A stretch of 64,000 bases of DNA, taken from contig NSIL01000006.1 in the NCBI GenBank assembly GCA_002737365.1, positions 1-64,000 of the forward strand, given 5' to 3'. The notes under the pieces are model-generated. The model saw nothing but the letters and a program-made list of their open reading frames with translations, made no database searches and was not told the origin of the DNA. Source of the DNA: Acidobacterium sp. (GTDB taxonomy: Bacteria; Acidobacteriota; Vicinamibacteria; Vicinamibacterales; UBA2999). A program made the position numbers and the translations under genes. Below, piece by piece: positions 45,944 to 54,531 of this stretch (position 1 is its first letter; each line of letters opens with the position of its first letter).

Positions 45944-47584
45944 ATGACGCGCGACCTCCGCCGTCTGGCGGACACGAAATTTGACCTGATTGTGGTCGGC
46001 GCCGGCTTCTACGGTGTGACGGTGGCGTGGGACGCTGCCCAAAGGGGCCTGGCGGTCGCGATCATCGACCAGGACGACTTCGGCGCGGCCACCTCCTTCA
46101 ACAACCTGAAGACGCTCCATGGCGGCCTGCGTTCCCTCCAGAGCCTGAACTTCAAGCAGATGCGGTTGTTCATCCGGGAGCGCCGTGCGCTGGCCCGCAT
46201 CCTCCCCCACCTGGTCCGGCCGTTGCCCTTCGTCGTCGGGACCACCCGGAACCCCAAGCGCTCGTCGTTGCTGATGCGCGTCGCGTTTGCCATCAACGAT
46301 GCCGTGGCCCGCGACCGCAACGAGGGCCTGGCCGACCCGGGGTCGCACCTGCCCGGCAGCGAGATCATCTCGAGGGAAGAGGCCCTGCGCCTCAATCCAG
46401 TCATCTCGCCCGACGGCGTGACCGGCGGTGCTGTCTGGTACGACTACCAGATGATCAGCACCGATCGGGTCACGCTGTCGTTCCTGCTGTCGGCGGTCGA
46501 TGCCGGCGCGACGGCGGCCAACTACGTCAAGGCCAACCGGTTCATCCGCGAGGCTAACCGTGTCGTCGGCGTCCGTGCCGAAGACAGCCTCACCGGCAAC
46601 ACCTTCGACATCCGTGGCTCGGTGGTTGTCAACTGTGCGGGTCCGTGGGCCGCCTCGATGCTCACGGACTTACCCCAGGCGGCACAGGGTGCGCCGCCGC
46701 CACGGCTGTCGCGGGCCATGAACCTCGTGACCCGCAAGGTGGTCAACTCGCACGCCTGTGGCGGCGTGGCCGGGGGACGCTACCTGTTCATGGTGCCGTG
46801 GCGCGAGGTCTCGATGCTCGGCACCAGTCACGACGCCTACGACGGCTCACCCGACCAGCTCAAGGTCTCGCGCTGGGACCTCGAGGCCTTCCTGAAGGAC
46901 GCCCGCGAGGCCTTTCCTCACGCCGGCCTCACGACCAGCGACGTGCGGTTGATTCATCGCGGGCTGCTGCCCATGGTCTCGGGCGACGGCCACGATGTCC
47001 GCCTGCTGAAGGAGAGCCAGGTCGTGGACCACGCGCGGCATGGACTCCCCGGGCTGGTCTCGGTCTTCGGCGTGCGCTACACGACCGCGCGGCACACCGC
47101 CGAACAGGCGGTCGATGCGGTGTTCAGGTCCCTGGGCCATGCCAAACCGCCCCCGTGCCGAACCGCCGAGACCCCCTTGCTCGGCGGCAGCATGAACCAT
47201 GTAGATAACTTTCTGAAGGCCGTCCTGCTGCGGGACGTCGCCGGCATCGGCACCGACACCCTGCGGCGCATCGCCTCGACCTACGGCACCGGCTACGACC
47301 AGGTGCTCCAGAACGCCCGCGACGTGCCGGCCCTGGCGCGCCCACTCGGCCGCTCCTGCGAGGTGCTGGGGGCTGAAATCCTCTATGCCGCGCAGCGGGA
47401 AATGGCCCTCAAGCTGGGCGACGCCGTGATTCGCCGGACTGAGGCCGGCGCGGCCGGGCACCCGGGCACCGACGCCCTCGAGCGGGCCGCCGCCATCATG
47501 GCGCGCGCGCATGCCTGGGACGAGTGGCGCATCCGCAACGAGGTCGCCGAAGTCGAGGCGTTCTACCGGCTCCCGAGGGACTAG
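45944..47584 (+). CDS. glpD: FAD-dependent glycerol-3-phosphate dehydrogenase
   Basis: The 546-residue flavoprotein starts at ATG 45944. The FAD loop is IVVGAGFYGVTVAWDAAQRG, a GxGxxG variant. Other family marks are TSFNNLKTLHGGLRSLQ (T/S-K-LxHGG) and GAVWYDYQM, and the C-terminal alpha domain has EILYAAQREMA near RRTEAG. It oxidises glycerol-3-phosphate to dihydroxyacetone phosphate at the membrane, passing electrons to quinone. Nothing around it is glycerol-related, so its place in the glycan locus is odd. It may supply or drain phospholipid head-group precursors. Confidence 0.85.
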   Translation: MTRDLRRLADTKFDLIVVGAGFYGVTVAWDAAQRGLAVAIIDQDDFGAATSFNNLKTLHGGLRSLQSLNFKQMRLFIRERRALARILPHLVRPLPFVVGTTRNPKRSSLLMRVAFAINDAVARDRNEGLADPGSHLPGSEIISREEALRLNPVISPDGVTGGAVWYDYQMISTDRVTLSFLLSAVDAGATAANYVKANRFIREANRVVGVRAEDSLTGNTFDIRGSVVVNCAGPWAASMLTDLPQAAQGAPPPRLSRAMNLVTRKVVNSHACGGVAGGRYLFMVPWREVSMLGTSHDAYDGSPDQLKVSRWDLEAFLKDAREAFPHAGLTTSDVRLIHRGLLPMVSGDGHDVRLLKESQVVDHARHGLPGLVSVFGVRYTTARHTAEQAVDAVFRSLGHAKPPPCRTAETPLLGGSMNHVDNFLKAVLLRDVAGIGTDTLRRIASTYGTGYDQVLQNARDVPALARPLGRSCEVLGAEILYAAQREMALKLGDAVIRRTEAGAAGHPGTDALERAAAIMARAHAWDEWRIRNEVAEVEAFYRLPRD

Positions 47585-47625
47585 GCCGGGGCGGACGTAC
47601 TTTTCATAGGGAAAAAGTGCGAACT

Positions 47626-47631
47626 TATAGT
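47626..47631 (+). promoter_or_regulatory. -10 box of the SWIB gene
   Basis: TATAGT, 52 nt before the ATG at 47684, where AGGAG supplies a normal ribosome-binding site. Unlike many neighbours this gene has a leader. Confidence 0.4.
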
Positions 47632-47683
47632 AACCTCCCCTCTGCAACGCTGTCGTTGAGCGGTTGCCTAACTAGGAGAACAG

Positions 47684-47977
47684 ATGGCCAAGACTGCGAA
47701 GAAGAAAGCCGCGAAGAAGCCGGCTCGTAAGGCAAACGCCGCCTTCATGAAGCCCGTTACGCCGAGCGCTGCTCTGGCGGAAGTCGTCGGTAGCAAGCCG
47801 ATCCCGCGTACCGAGGTCACCAAGAAGCTCTGGGCCTACATCAAGAAGAACGGCCTGCAGGACCCGAAGAACAAGCGCATGATCAAGGCTGATGCCGCCC
47901 TGAAGCCCGTCTTCGGTGGCAAGGCCACGGTCAACATGTTCGAAATGACCAAGCTGGTCAGCAAGCACCTGAAGTAG
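47684..47977 (+). CDS. SWIB/MDM2-domain protein with a histone-H1-like tail
   Basis: A 97-residue protein. Residues 1-18 are MAKTAKKKAAKKPARKAN, a Lys/Ala tail like histone H1 and bacterial HU extensions. Residues 25-97 are a SWIB domain: MKPVTPSAALAEVVG, PRTEVTKKLWAYIKKNGLQD, KRMIKADAALKPVFG, and MFEMTKLVSKHLK. SWIB domains occur in eukaryotic chromatin remodellers and in some bacteria such as Chlamydia. A DNA-compacting or topology role is likely from the tail. It is monocistronic, with its own promoter and a strong terminator, consistent with high expression. Confidence 0.92.
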   Translation: MAKTAKKKAAKKPARKANAAFMKPVTPSAALAEVVGSKPIPRTEVTKKLWAYIKKNGLQDPKNKRMIKADAALKPVFGGKATVNMFEMTKLVSKHLK

Positions 47978-47998
47978 GACGACGCTTCGGAGATCACG

Positions 47999-48030
47999 GG
48001 CGCACGGGTCAACCGTGCGCCTTTTCTTTT
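47999..48030 (+). terminator. Rho-independent terminator of the SWIB gene
   Basis: GGCGCACGG and CCGTGCGCC form a 9-bp stem with a 5-nt loop, followed by TTTTCTTTT. Confidence 0.88.
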
Positions 48031-48073
48031 GTACTCGGACAGACTTAAAGTTTTGTCCCTACGAAAAAGTGAC

Positions 48074-49960
48074 CTACGAGAGATGCGCGGTCGCCCAGCG
48101 CTCGAAGACCATCAACGGAAACAGCGTATGCGCGTGATTCTCGCTGCCGGCCGTATGCGCGTCCATCATTGTCGTCACCACCGCGGGATCGAACAGGCCC
48201 CGCCGCGCCACGCGCTCGGGTGACAGCAGGTCGCGCATCAGCGGCTGCAGCTCACGACGCAGCCAGTTCTTCATCGGAATGCTGAAGCCTTCCTTACGCC
48301 GCGACAGGATGCGCTCCGGCAGAATGCCGCGCATGGCCTGCTTCAGAATCCACTTGCGCTCACCGTGGCGAATCTTCAGGTGCCCCGGCATCGAGAACGC
48401 CAGCTCCATCAAGTCGCCATCGAGGAACGGCGCGCGGGTCTCGAGCGAGGTCGCCATGCTCATGCGATCAACCTTCACGAGAATGTCGTCGGCGAGGTAC
48501 AAGCTGAGGTCGGCGTAGAGCTGGCGATTGAGCAGGTCGTCCTGGCTGAAGCGGCCCAACGCATCCCGCACCGGCGCGTAGACGTCGGTGGCCCCGAGCG
48601 CGTCCTGCAAGCCGGCTCGATACAAGCGGGCCTTGTCGCGCGCGCTTAGGTACACCATCCAGCGGTAGTGCCCCAGGTCGGTCGGCGCACTGGTGGCGCC
48701 GGCACTGAAGCGCTTGACCTTGTTGACGAGGCCCTTCTTTTTCTCGGTCGGCGGCAGCGCCGCGGCGACGCCGGCCAGCGCCGGCATCAAGGCATCGCCC
48801 ATCCACCCCAGCTTCGCCGCCAGCGCCTGCGCTTGGTACGCATCGTAGCCGCCAAACAACTCGTCCCCACCGTCGCCCGACAGCACCACCTTCACGTGCT
48901 CGCGCGCCAGCTCCGAGACGCTGAACGTCGGAAACATCGAGACGTCGGCAAACGGCTCGTCCAGGTGAACGACCAGGCGTTCAAACAGGTCGCCGAGATC
49001 CGGCGACACGCTACGCTCGCGGTGGTTGGTCTTGAACAGCGCCGCCACTTCGCGGGCGTACGGCAACTCGTTGTAGGTCCCGTCGCTGAAGCCGATGCTG
49101 AAGCTGTTCACCGGCTGCGAGGTCGCCTGGCTCATGAACGCCACGAGCGAACTGGAATCAATGCCACCCGACAGAAAGGCGCCGAGTGGCACGTCGGCCA
49201 TCAGCTGTCCCTCGACCGCCCGGCGCAAGGCGCTGCGTAGCGCCTCGGTGGCGTCCTGGTCACTCCACTCGCGCAACGGCACATCGGCGGCGTCCCAGTA
49301 GCGATGCACCGACGCTTCGCCGTCGCGATAGCGCAGAAAGTGCGCCGGCGGCACCTTGTGCACGCCCTTGATCATGGTGCGCGGCGCCAGCACGTACTCG
49401 TAGGTCAGGAACTGGTCGAGCGAAATCGGGTCGAGCTCACGCGACACCTCAGGGCGCACCAGCAACGCCTTGACCTCGGAGGCGAGCAACAGGCCCTTGG
49501 GTGTGAGCGTCCAGTACAGGGGCTTCTCGCCCGCGCGATCGCGGGCGGCAATCAGCGTCCTGGTCCGGCCATCCCAGATCGCCAACGCGAACATGCCGCG
49601 CAGCCGTGGCAGGAAATCCTCGCCCCACTGTTCGTAGGCATGGACCAGGACTTCGATATCGGAATGGCTCGACCGGAAGGTGTGGCCCTGGCCCTCGAGC
49701 TCGTCGCGCAGGGCCTGGAAGTTGTAGATCTCGCCGTTGGCGACAATCTTGATGTCGCCGGTCTCGTTCAGGATCGGCTGCTGCCCCGTCGCCAGGTCGA
49801 CAATCGCCAACCGACGCATGCCGAGACCAACGCCGCTGAGCGTGATGGTCCCCTCTTCGTCCGGGCCCCGATGGTGCAGCATACGCACCATCTGCTGCAG
49901 CTCGCCGTCGGTGACCGGGCGACTCAGATCGCGATCGACAATCCCGACGATTCCGCACAT
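48074..49960 (-). CDS. asnB: Asparagine synthase (glutamine-hydrolysing)-type amidotransferase
   Basis: From the ATG at 49960 the protein is 628 residues. Cys2 in MCGIVGI is the glutaminase nucleophile. RRLAIVDLATGQQP and NGEIYNFQALRDEL follow. The synthetase half has the PP-loop FLSGGIDSS (about 265) and the GDGGDELFGGYD segment. It could make asparagine, but in polysaccharide loci homologues amidate uronic acids or other sugar acids. The long upstream frame is rejected because the catalytic Cys must be residue 2. It lies 2 nt downstream of the acyltransferase stop. Confidence 0.85.
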   Translation of the reverse strand: MCGIVGIVDRDLSRPVTDGELQQMVRMLHHRGPDEEGTITLSGVGLGMRRLAIVDLATGQQPILNETGDIKIVANGEIYNFQALRDELEGQGHTFRSSHSDIEVLVHAYEQWGEDFLPRLRGMFALAIWDGRTRTLIAARDRAGEKPLYWTLTPKGLLLASEVKALLVRPEVSRELDPISLDQFLTYEYVLAPRTMIKGVHKVPPAHFLRYRDGEASVHRYWDAADVPLREWSDQDATEALRSALRRAVEGQLMADVPLGAFLSGGIDSSSLVAFMSQATSQPVNSFSIGFSDGTYNELPYAREVAALFKTNHRERSVSPDLGDLFERLVVHLDEPFADVSMFPTFSVSELAREHVKVVLSGDGGDELFGGYDAYQAQALAAKLGWMGDALMPALAGVAAALPPTEKKKGLVNKVKRFSAGATSAPTDLGHYRWMVYLSARDKARLYRAGLQDALGATDVYAPVRDALGRFSQDDLLNRQLYADLSLYLADDILVKVDRMSMATSLETRAPFLDGDLMELAFSMPGHLKIRHGERKWILKQAMRGILPERILSRRKEGFSIPMKNWLRRELQPLMRDLLSPERVARRGLFDPAVVTTMMDAHTAGSENHAHTLFPLMVFERWATAHLS

Positions 49961-49962
49961 GG

Positions 49963-50760
49963 TTAGTTCGCGTCTTTCGGATCCCGGGTCCCGGGTCCCG
50001 GATCCCGACGGTCTCTGACCACCTTGGCGGGAATACCGGTCGCGATCGCGAATTCGGGGACCTCGCCGACCACCACGGCGCCGGCGCCGATGATGGCGTC
50101 GCGGCCGATGGTCGAGCCGTCGGTGACAACGACGTGGGTGCCAAGCCAGACGTTGTCCGCCACGTCGATGCCGCGAGCGGTCCGCCCCTGCTGCAGCACC
50201 GGGATGTCCGTGCGGTCGTAGAGGTGATCGCCGCCGACCAGGTAGGTGTAGGCGGCCATCAGGAGGTCCTTGCCAAGGTGGACCCGCGAGGCCGAAAAAA
50301 TCTCGCAGTTGAACCCGATGTTGGCGCGGTCGTCGATCACGATGTCGCCGTTTTTGCAACTGAGAATGGTGTTGCGGCCGATGAATACGCCGCTGCCGAT
50401 CTGGATGCCCTTGTTGTCGGTGCCCTTGGCATCGAGACAGCACAGGTCGTCGATCACGACGTTGTCACCGAGGTGGATCTTGTGGGGGTGCCGCAGGGTC
50501 ACGTTCACGCCGAAGACGACGTTACGGCCGACCGACCCCAGGACCAGTGGGAAGAGCTTCGCTCGCAGCACCAGACCCAGTGCCCCGGGCACCCAACTGG
50601 TGAGGACCATGACCAACTCGTACTGGATCAGGGCCCAGGTCCCGGGCCGGCCGACGAACAGCTCGCGGTACTTGTCAGCCTTCGAGCGGTTCTCGTTGAA
50701 CAGTTCCTGCTGGATGACGGTGATCCGCGGATCGTTCTCGCGCCCGGGCCGGGTCGCCAT
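49963..50760 (-). CDS. Left-handed beta-helix acyltransferase
   Basis: A 265-residue protein from the ATG at 50760, which overlaps the GT2 stop (TGATG). An N-terminal helical region (about 1-60) precedes hexapeptide-repeat turns: VIDDLCCLDAKG, IQIGSGVFIGRNTILSC, IDDRANIGFNCEI, and a conserved VWLGTHVVVTDGSTIGRDAIIGAGAVV at about 200-230. This is the trimeric acetyltransferase fold of the NodL/LacA group, so it probably O-acetylates a sugar. The C-terminal 15 residues come from a repeat and are not family sequence. It fits with the SGNH esterase elsewhere in the locus. Confidence 0.82.
   Translation of the reverse strand: MATRPGRENDPRITVIQQELFNENRSKADKYRELFVGRPGTWALIQYELVMVLTSWVPGALGLVLRAKLFPLVLGSVGRNVVFGVNVTLRHPHKIHLGDNVVIDDLCCLDAKGTDNKGIQIGSGVFIGRNTILSCKNGDIVIDDRANIGFNCEIFSASRVHLGKDLLMAAYTYLVGGDHLYDRTDIPVLQQGRTARGIDVADNVWLGTHVVVTDGSTIGRDAIIGAGAVVVGEVPEFAIATGIPAKVVRDRRDPGPGTRDPKDAN
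49979..50006. repeat. GGGTCCC/GGATCCC repeat at the end of the acyltransferase gene
   Basis: Three CCCGGGT/CCCGGAT units in tandem encode DPGPGTRDP at the C-terminus of the acyltransferase. Related to the G-rich stretch at 25168-25200. Confidence 0.45.
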
Positions 50761-51731
50761 CAGCGGGCAACCGCGACGACGTCGGGCGACTCGCGCACCT
50801 CGCGAATCACGTACGTCGGCTTGTCCTGGGATTCGTAGTAGGTGCGTGCCATCACCTCGGCGAGCAAGCCGAACGTCACCAGCTGCACACCAATGAAAAC
50901 CAACATCACGCCCAGCAGCAGCAACGGGCGGTCGGCAATGGCCTGGTGCAGGAACAACCGGACGTAGGCCAGCCAACCGGTGATGAGCACGCCCAGGCCA
51001 CCGGCGATGAACCCAAACAGGCCAAAAATCTGCAGCGGGCGCGTCGAGTAATCGAGCAGAAACTTTACCGTGGCCAGGTCCAGCACCACGCGAATGGTTC
51101 GCGACAGGCCGTACTTGGTCGTGCCGGCCTGGCGGGCGCGGTGGTTCACTTCCATCTCAGCGATCTTGACGCCGATCTGGCTGGCGATCGCGGGCAGGAA
51201 CCGGTGCATCTCGCCGTAGAGCCGCAGCGGCTTGACGACTTCGGCGCGGAACACCTTCAGCGAACAGCCGTAGTCGTGAAGCGCCACACCGGTGGCCCAC
51301 GAGATCAGCTTGTTGGCCATCACCGACGGCAAGCGTCGCGTGATGAACGTGTCTTTGCGGTCCTTGCGCCAGCCGCACACGATGTCGTGGCCCTGGTCGA
51401 TCAGGACCACCATCGCGGGAATGTCGCGCGGGTCATTCTGGAGATCGCCGTCGGAGGTCACCACCAGCCGGCCGCGGGCCGCCGCGATGCCGGCCGCGAA
51501 CGCCGCGGTCTGGCCAAAATTGCGGCGGAAGCGGATCACCCGCAACCGCGGGTCGAGGGCCTGCAGCGCTGCCAGTTGCTCGAACGAATCGTCGGTACTC
51601 CCATCGTCCACGATCAGCAATTCGTAGGCGCGGCCGTAGTGTCCCAACACCTGGGTCAGCTCCTCATAGAGCGGCTTGATGTTGGGCGACTCGTTGTGGA
51701 CGGGGATGACGATCGAAAGCTCGGGATGCAT
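50760..51731 (-). CDS. Glycosyltransferase family 2 (polyprenyl-phosphate sugar synthase type)
   Basis: The 323-residue protein starts with PELSIVIPVHNESPNIKPLY. The GT-A core has VDDGSTDDSF (about 41-50), TSDGDLQNDPRDIP and, further on, RARQAGTTKYGLSRTIRVVLDL, all typical of GtrB/ArnC/DPM1-type enzymes. Two hydrophobic helices (about 235-260 and 270-300) anchor it in the membrane. It would make an undecaprenyl- or other polyprenyl-phosphate sugar that GT-C enzymes in this locus could use. It heads the GT2-acyltransferase-asnB operon. Confidence 0.88.
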   Translation of the reverse strand: MHPELSIVIPVHNESPNIKPLYEELTQVLGHYGRAYELLIVDDGSTDDSFEQLAALQALDPRLRVIRFRRNFGQTAAFAAGIAAARGRLVVTSDGDLQNDPRDIPAMVVLIDQGHDIVCGWRKDRKDTFITRRLPSVMANKLISWATGVALHDYGCSLKVFRAEVVKPLRLYGEMHRFLPAIASQIGVKIAEMEVNHRARQAGTTKYGLSRTIRVVLDLATVKFLLDYSTRPLQIFGLFGFIAGGLGVLITGWLAYVRLFLHQAIADRPLLLLGVMLVFIGVQLVTFGLLAEVMARTYYESQDKPTYVIREVRESPDVVAVAR

Positions 51732-51746
51732 TGAGCGGGACGGGGC

Positions 51747-51754
51747 ATTATATA
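51747..51754. promoter_or_regulatory. Bidirectional AT-rich -10 region
   Basis: On the minus strand TATAAT (51752-51747) serves the GT2 gene, 15 nt before its ATG. On the plus strand TATATA (51749-51754) lies 8 nt before the GTG at 51763. The boxes overlap. Confidence 0.45.
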
Positions 51755-51762
51755 GCGAGACC

Positions 51763-53250
51763 GTGCCTCGTTTCGATCCCCTCTCGCGCGCGCTGGGCGC
51801 CGGGGCCGCCCTGCTGGGTGCGGTCGCGGCGGCGGTCTATTGGTCAGCCGGCCTGTCGCTGAGCCATTACGACGCCAAGGCCCACCTGGTCGTGGCCCGG
51901 CGCATCCTCGACAGCCTGACCCCCAGCTGGGAGCAAATCGGCGCGATCTGGCTGCCGCTGCCCCATGTCCTGAATGCCCTGCCGGTCCAGATCGACTGGA
52001 TGTACCAAACCGGCGCCTCGGCCATCCTGATCTCGATCGTGTCCTTTGCCGTCACGGTGGCGAGTCTCTCGGCCCTGGTGATGCGCGTGACCGGCTCGCC
52101 CTGGGGCGCCGGCCTGGCCGCCGCGATCTTCGCGGCCAACCCGAATGTGCTCTACCTGCAGAGCACGCCGATGACCGAGCCACTGCTGTTCGCGTTGTCG
52201 AGCCTCGTGGTGTTACACCTGGCCGAGTGGGCGCTGTCAGTGGCCGTGCCCGTGCGGCGAGCGGTGGGATGGACCGTGGTGGCGGCCTGCCTCACTCGTT
52301 ACGAAGCGTGGCCGATTGTCGGCGTTGCCATGGCCCTTGCGGCGTGGGTGAAGTGGCGGCGCGGCACGCCCCTGGCTCAGGTGGTCGCGAGCACGGCACG
52401 CCTCGCCTGCTACCCCGCCGGCGCGGTGCTGTTCTTCATGGGCATGAGCTTCGCCAGCATCGGCGAGTGGTTCGTGGCCGGCGGCTTCTACGTGCCCGAC
52501 CCGCAGCTGCAGGGCCAACCGATCATGGTCTTCGAGGCAATTCTCGAAGGCGTGGCCGACCTCGGCGGGCCACGCCTGGTCCTTGCTGCAGGTGTCGCGA
52601 CCGCGGTGTTGCTGGTCGCGGCGCTGACTTCTAAAACTCATCCGGCAGCGCTCGTGATGCCACTCGCGCTTCTGGCCTCTGCTGCGCTCCCGTTCTACGC
52701 GTTCATCTCGGGGCACCCGTTCCGCATTCGCTACGAGGTGCCGTTGATCCTCGGGTGCGCGGCGTGCATCGGCGCCAGCGTCGGACTGGCCCGGCGTGCG
52801 GCACCGGGCATCGCGGTAATTCTGTTTGTCGCGATCGTGGTCCAGGCACGCCCGTTTGATCGCCAGGCGCCGATGATCGTCGAAGCGCAACTCGATCGCC
52901 AGAACGGTATTGGACGGCAAACTGTCACGGCGTGCCTGCGGCAGTCGTACGACGGCACCACGGTGATGGCGAGCATGGGCGCGCTCGCGCACTACATGCA
53001 GGAGCTCTCGCTCGCCGGCTTTCATCTCGCGGACTTCCTGCACGAAGGCAGCGGCCCGACCTGGCAGGCGGCCTATGCCACCGGGCCGGTCGCGTTCACC
53101 GGATGGGTGCTGATCGAAGAAGCCGCCGAGGGCGGCGACATGCTGCACCAGAAGGCCACCGCGTGGCCGGCGTTCCTGCGGGGATATGAGCGGGTGTGTG
53201 AAGGCGGAAACGTGGCGCTCTATCGGAGGATCGCCAGGACCTCGTCGTGA
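51763..53250 (+). CDS. GT-C-like polytopic membrane protein
   Basis: A 495-residue membrane protein from GTG 51763. The first periplasmic loop reads [19 protein letters not shown], the acidic GT-C-type motif, followed by [13 protein letters not shown]. Nine to ten hydrophobic helices and a short soluble tail follow. It resembles GT39/GT83-type transferases that use lipid-phosphate sugars, and lies beside the GT2 gene that could make such a donor. The 3' end overlaps suhB tail to tail by 31 nt. Confidence 0.65.
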   Translation: MPRFDPLSRALGAGAALLGAVAAAVYWSAGLSLSHYDAKAHLVVARRILDSLTPSWEQIGAIWLPLPHVLNALPVQIDWMYQTGASAILISIVSFAVTVASLSALVMRVTGSPWGAGLAAAIFAANPNVLYLQSTPMTEPLLFALSSLVVLHLAEWALSVAVPVRRAVGWTVVAACLTRYEAWPIVGVAMALAAWVKWRRGTPLAQVVASTARLACYPAGAVLFFMGMSFASIGEWFVAGGFYVPDPQLQGQPIMVFEAILEGVADLGGPRLVLAAGVATAVLLVAALTSKTHPAALVMPLALLASAALPFYAFISGHPFRIRYEVPLILGCAACIGASVGLARRAAPGIAVILFVAIVVQARPFDRQAPMIVEAQLDRQNGIGRQTVTACLRQSYDGTTVMASMGALAHYMQELSLAGFHLADFLHEGSGPTWQAAYATGPVAFTGWVLIEEAAEGGDMLHQKATAWPAFLRGYERVCEGGNVALYRRIARTSS

Positions 53251-53993
53251 ATGAGTCCGTTCGTCCCCAGGACGTCGGGGCGCTCGGGCTGCCAGGGCCC
53301 GCCGTCGATGCCCGTGACTCGTCCGCCGGCCTCTCGCAGGATCAGCGCTGCCGCGGCCGTGTCCCACGGCTTCAAGCTCGCCTCCCAAAACCCTTCCATG
53401 CGCCCCGCCGCGACCCAGCACAGATCGATCGCCGCCGAGCCCAGGCGCCGCACCGCGCGCGCGTGCCGCAGCACCCGTCCAAACACCTTGACGAACTGAT
53501 CCGGGTCCTGCTGCACGTGATACGGAAATCCGGTCACCAGCATCGCGTCGAGCACCGTCGCATTGGTGGACACCTGCAGGCGGCGGCCGTTCAGGCGGGC
53601 GCCCTCCCCGGCCTCCGCGGTAAACAGCTCGTTCCGGTTCGGATCGTAGACGGCGCCGAGAACGGCCTCGCCATCGATCTCGAGCGCGAGCGAGGCGCAA
53701 AAGATGGGGACGCCGTGCGCGAAGTTGGTGGTGCCATCGAGCGGGTCGAACACCCAGCGATGCCGGGCGCCGGTCGGCGGCGTGTCGAACTCCTCCGCGA
53801 GGACGTCGTGATCCGGAAACCGCTCGGCGACCAGCGCGCGGAACATCCGCTCCACTTCGACATCAACCTCGGTCACCAGGTCAATGGCGCCCTTCTTGTC
53901 GACGCGGACACCGGTCCCGAACTTGGCCATCTGCATCTCGCCGGCGCGAATGACGGCTTCAACGGCCGTGGCCAGAAATTTCGGATCGTTCAA
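53220..53993 (-). CDS. suhB: Inositol monophosphatase-family phosphatase
   Basis: The 257-residue enzyme has both metal-binding signatures: WVFDPLDGTTNFAHGVPIF (about 80-98) and the C-terminal W-D-x-AAAALILREAGG. It also has the N-terminal Glu region VLAEEFD. The family removes phosphate from inositol or sugar phosphates; in bacteria SuhB also binds RNA polymerase. It starts with TTG, overlapping the upstream stop as TTGA. A sugar-phosphate role in the neighbouring glycan locus is possible. Confidence 0.9.
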   Translation of the reverse strand: MNDPKFLATAVEAVIRAGEMQMAKFGTGVRVDKKGAIDLVTEVDVEVERMFRALVAERFPDHDVLAEEFDTPPTGARHRWVFDPLDGTTNFAHGVPIFCASLALEIDGEAVLGAVYDPNRNELFTAEAGEGARLNGRRLQVSTNATVLDAMLVTGFPYHVQQDPDQFVKVFGRVLRHARAVRRLGSAAIDLCWVAAGRMEGFWEASLKPWDTAAAALILREAGGRVTGIDGGPWQPERPDVLGTNGLIHDEVLAILR

Positions 53994-54433
53994 GCCCCAA
54001 GGCCTTTCGCGATCTTCTTGACCATCCGAATCTCCATACCGCCCGGCACTTTCTTCAGCACCGTCTCGTCCATGAAGTTGCGGATGAGGAAGATGCCGCG
54101 GCCGCTGGACTTGAGAATGTTTTCCGGCGAGAGGGGGTCGGCCACTTCCTCCGGCACGAAGCCTTCGCCCTGGTCTTCGATGCGAATCACCAACTCGCCG
54201 GCCTCGGTCGGCGGCACCGGGCTGAACTCGACAATGACACGCTTGCTGCTGTCGTTCTGGTTGCCGTGCTTGATGGCGTTGACGACCGATTCGCGCACTG
54301 CGACGCTGACCCAGTGGAGCTGATCTTCATCGAGCCCCACCGTTTTGCCAACGTAATCGCTGATGACCTGCACGAAGTCGAGCATGTCATACGCGCTATT
54401 GAACTCGAGACGGACCGTGTGCGGTGGGATCAT
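53990..54433 (-). CDS. Anti-sigma-factor-type ATP-binding protein (RsbW/SpoIIAB-like)
   Basis: A 147-residue GHKL ATPase without a kinase receiver. VAVRESVVNAIKHGN is the N box, IRIEDQGEGF the G1 box, and SSGRGIFLIRNFMD the G2 box. These small proteins bind and inhibit sigma factors or phosphorylate anti-anti-sigma proteins. No partner STAS protein or sigma factor is in the window. ATG 54433 is preferred over GTG 54451 because GGAG lies 12 nt before it. It is coupled to suhB. Confidence 0.8.
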   Translation of the reverse strand: MIPPHTVRLEFNSAYDMLDFVQVISDYVGKTVGLDEDQLHWVSVAVRESVVNAIKHGNQNDSSKRVIVEFSPVPPTEAGELVIRIEDQGEGFVPEEVADPLSPENILKSSGRGIFLIRNFMDETVLKKVPGGMEIRMVKKIAKGLGA

Positions 54434-54520
54434 CGAATGAACAGGCTCCACAGGAGTTCAAGAAGACAGGAGAAGCGCAGGCTTTTTAGTCCCATCGCGT
54501 TTCAAAGCTGGTCAAGTTGC

Positions 54521-54526
54521 TATAGT
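54521..54526 (+). promoter_or_regulatory. -10 box of aroA
   Basis: TATAGT lies 5 nt before the ATG at 54532 (8 nt before the next ATG), implying a leaderless transcript. Confidence 0.45.
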
Positions 54527-54531
54527 TGAAC

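Noticed and set aside
49961-50443. N-terminal extension of the asparagine synthase frame
   Set aside because: Cys2 must follow the initiator Met for the glutaminase to work; the extension is antiphase sequence of the acyltransferase gene.
52237-53700. Minus-strand open frame spanning the GT-C and suhB genes (487 codons)
   Set aside because: Runs antisense to one gene and out of frame through another; composition is low-complexity Arg/His.
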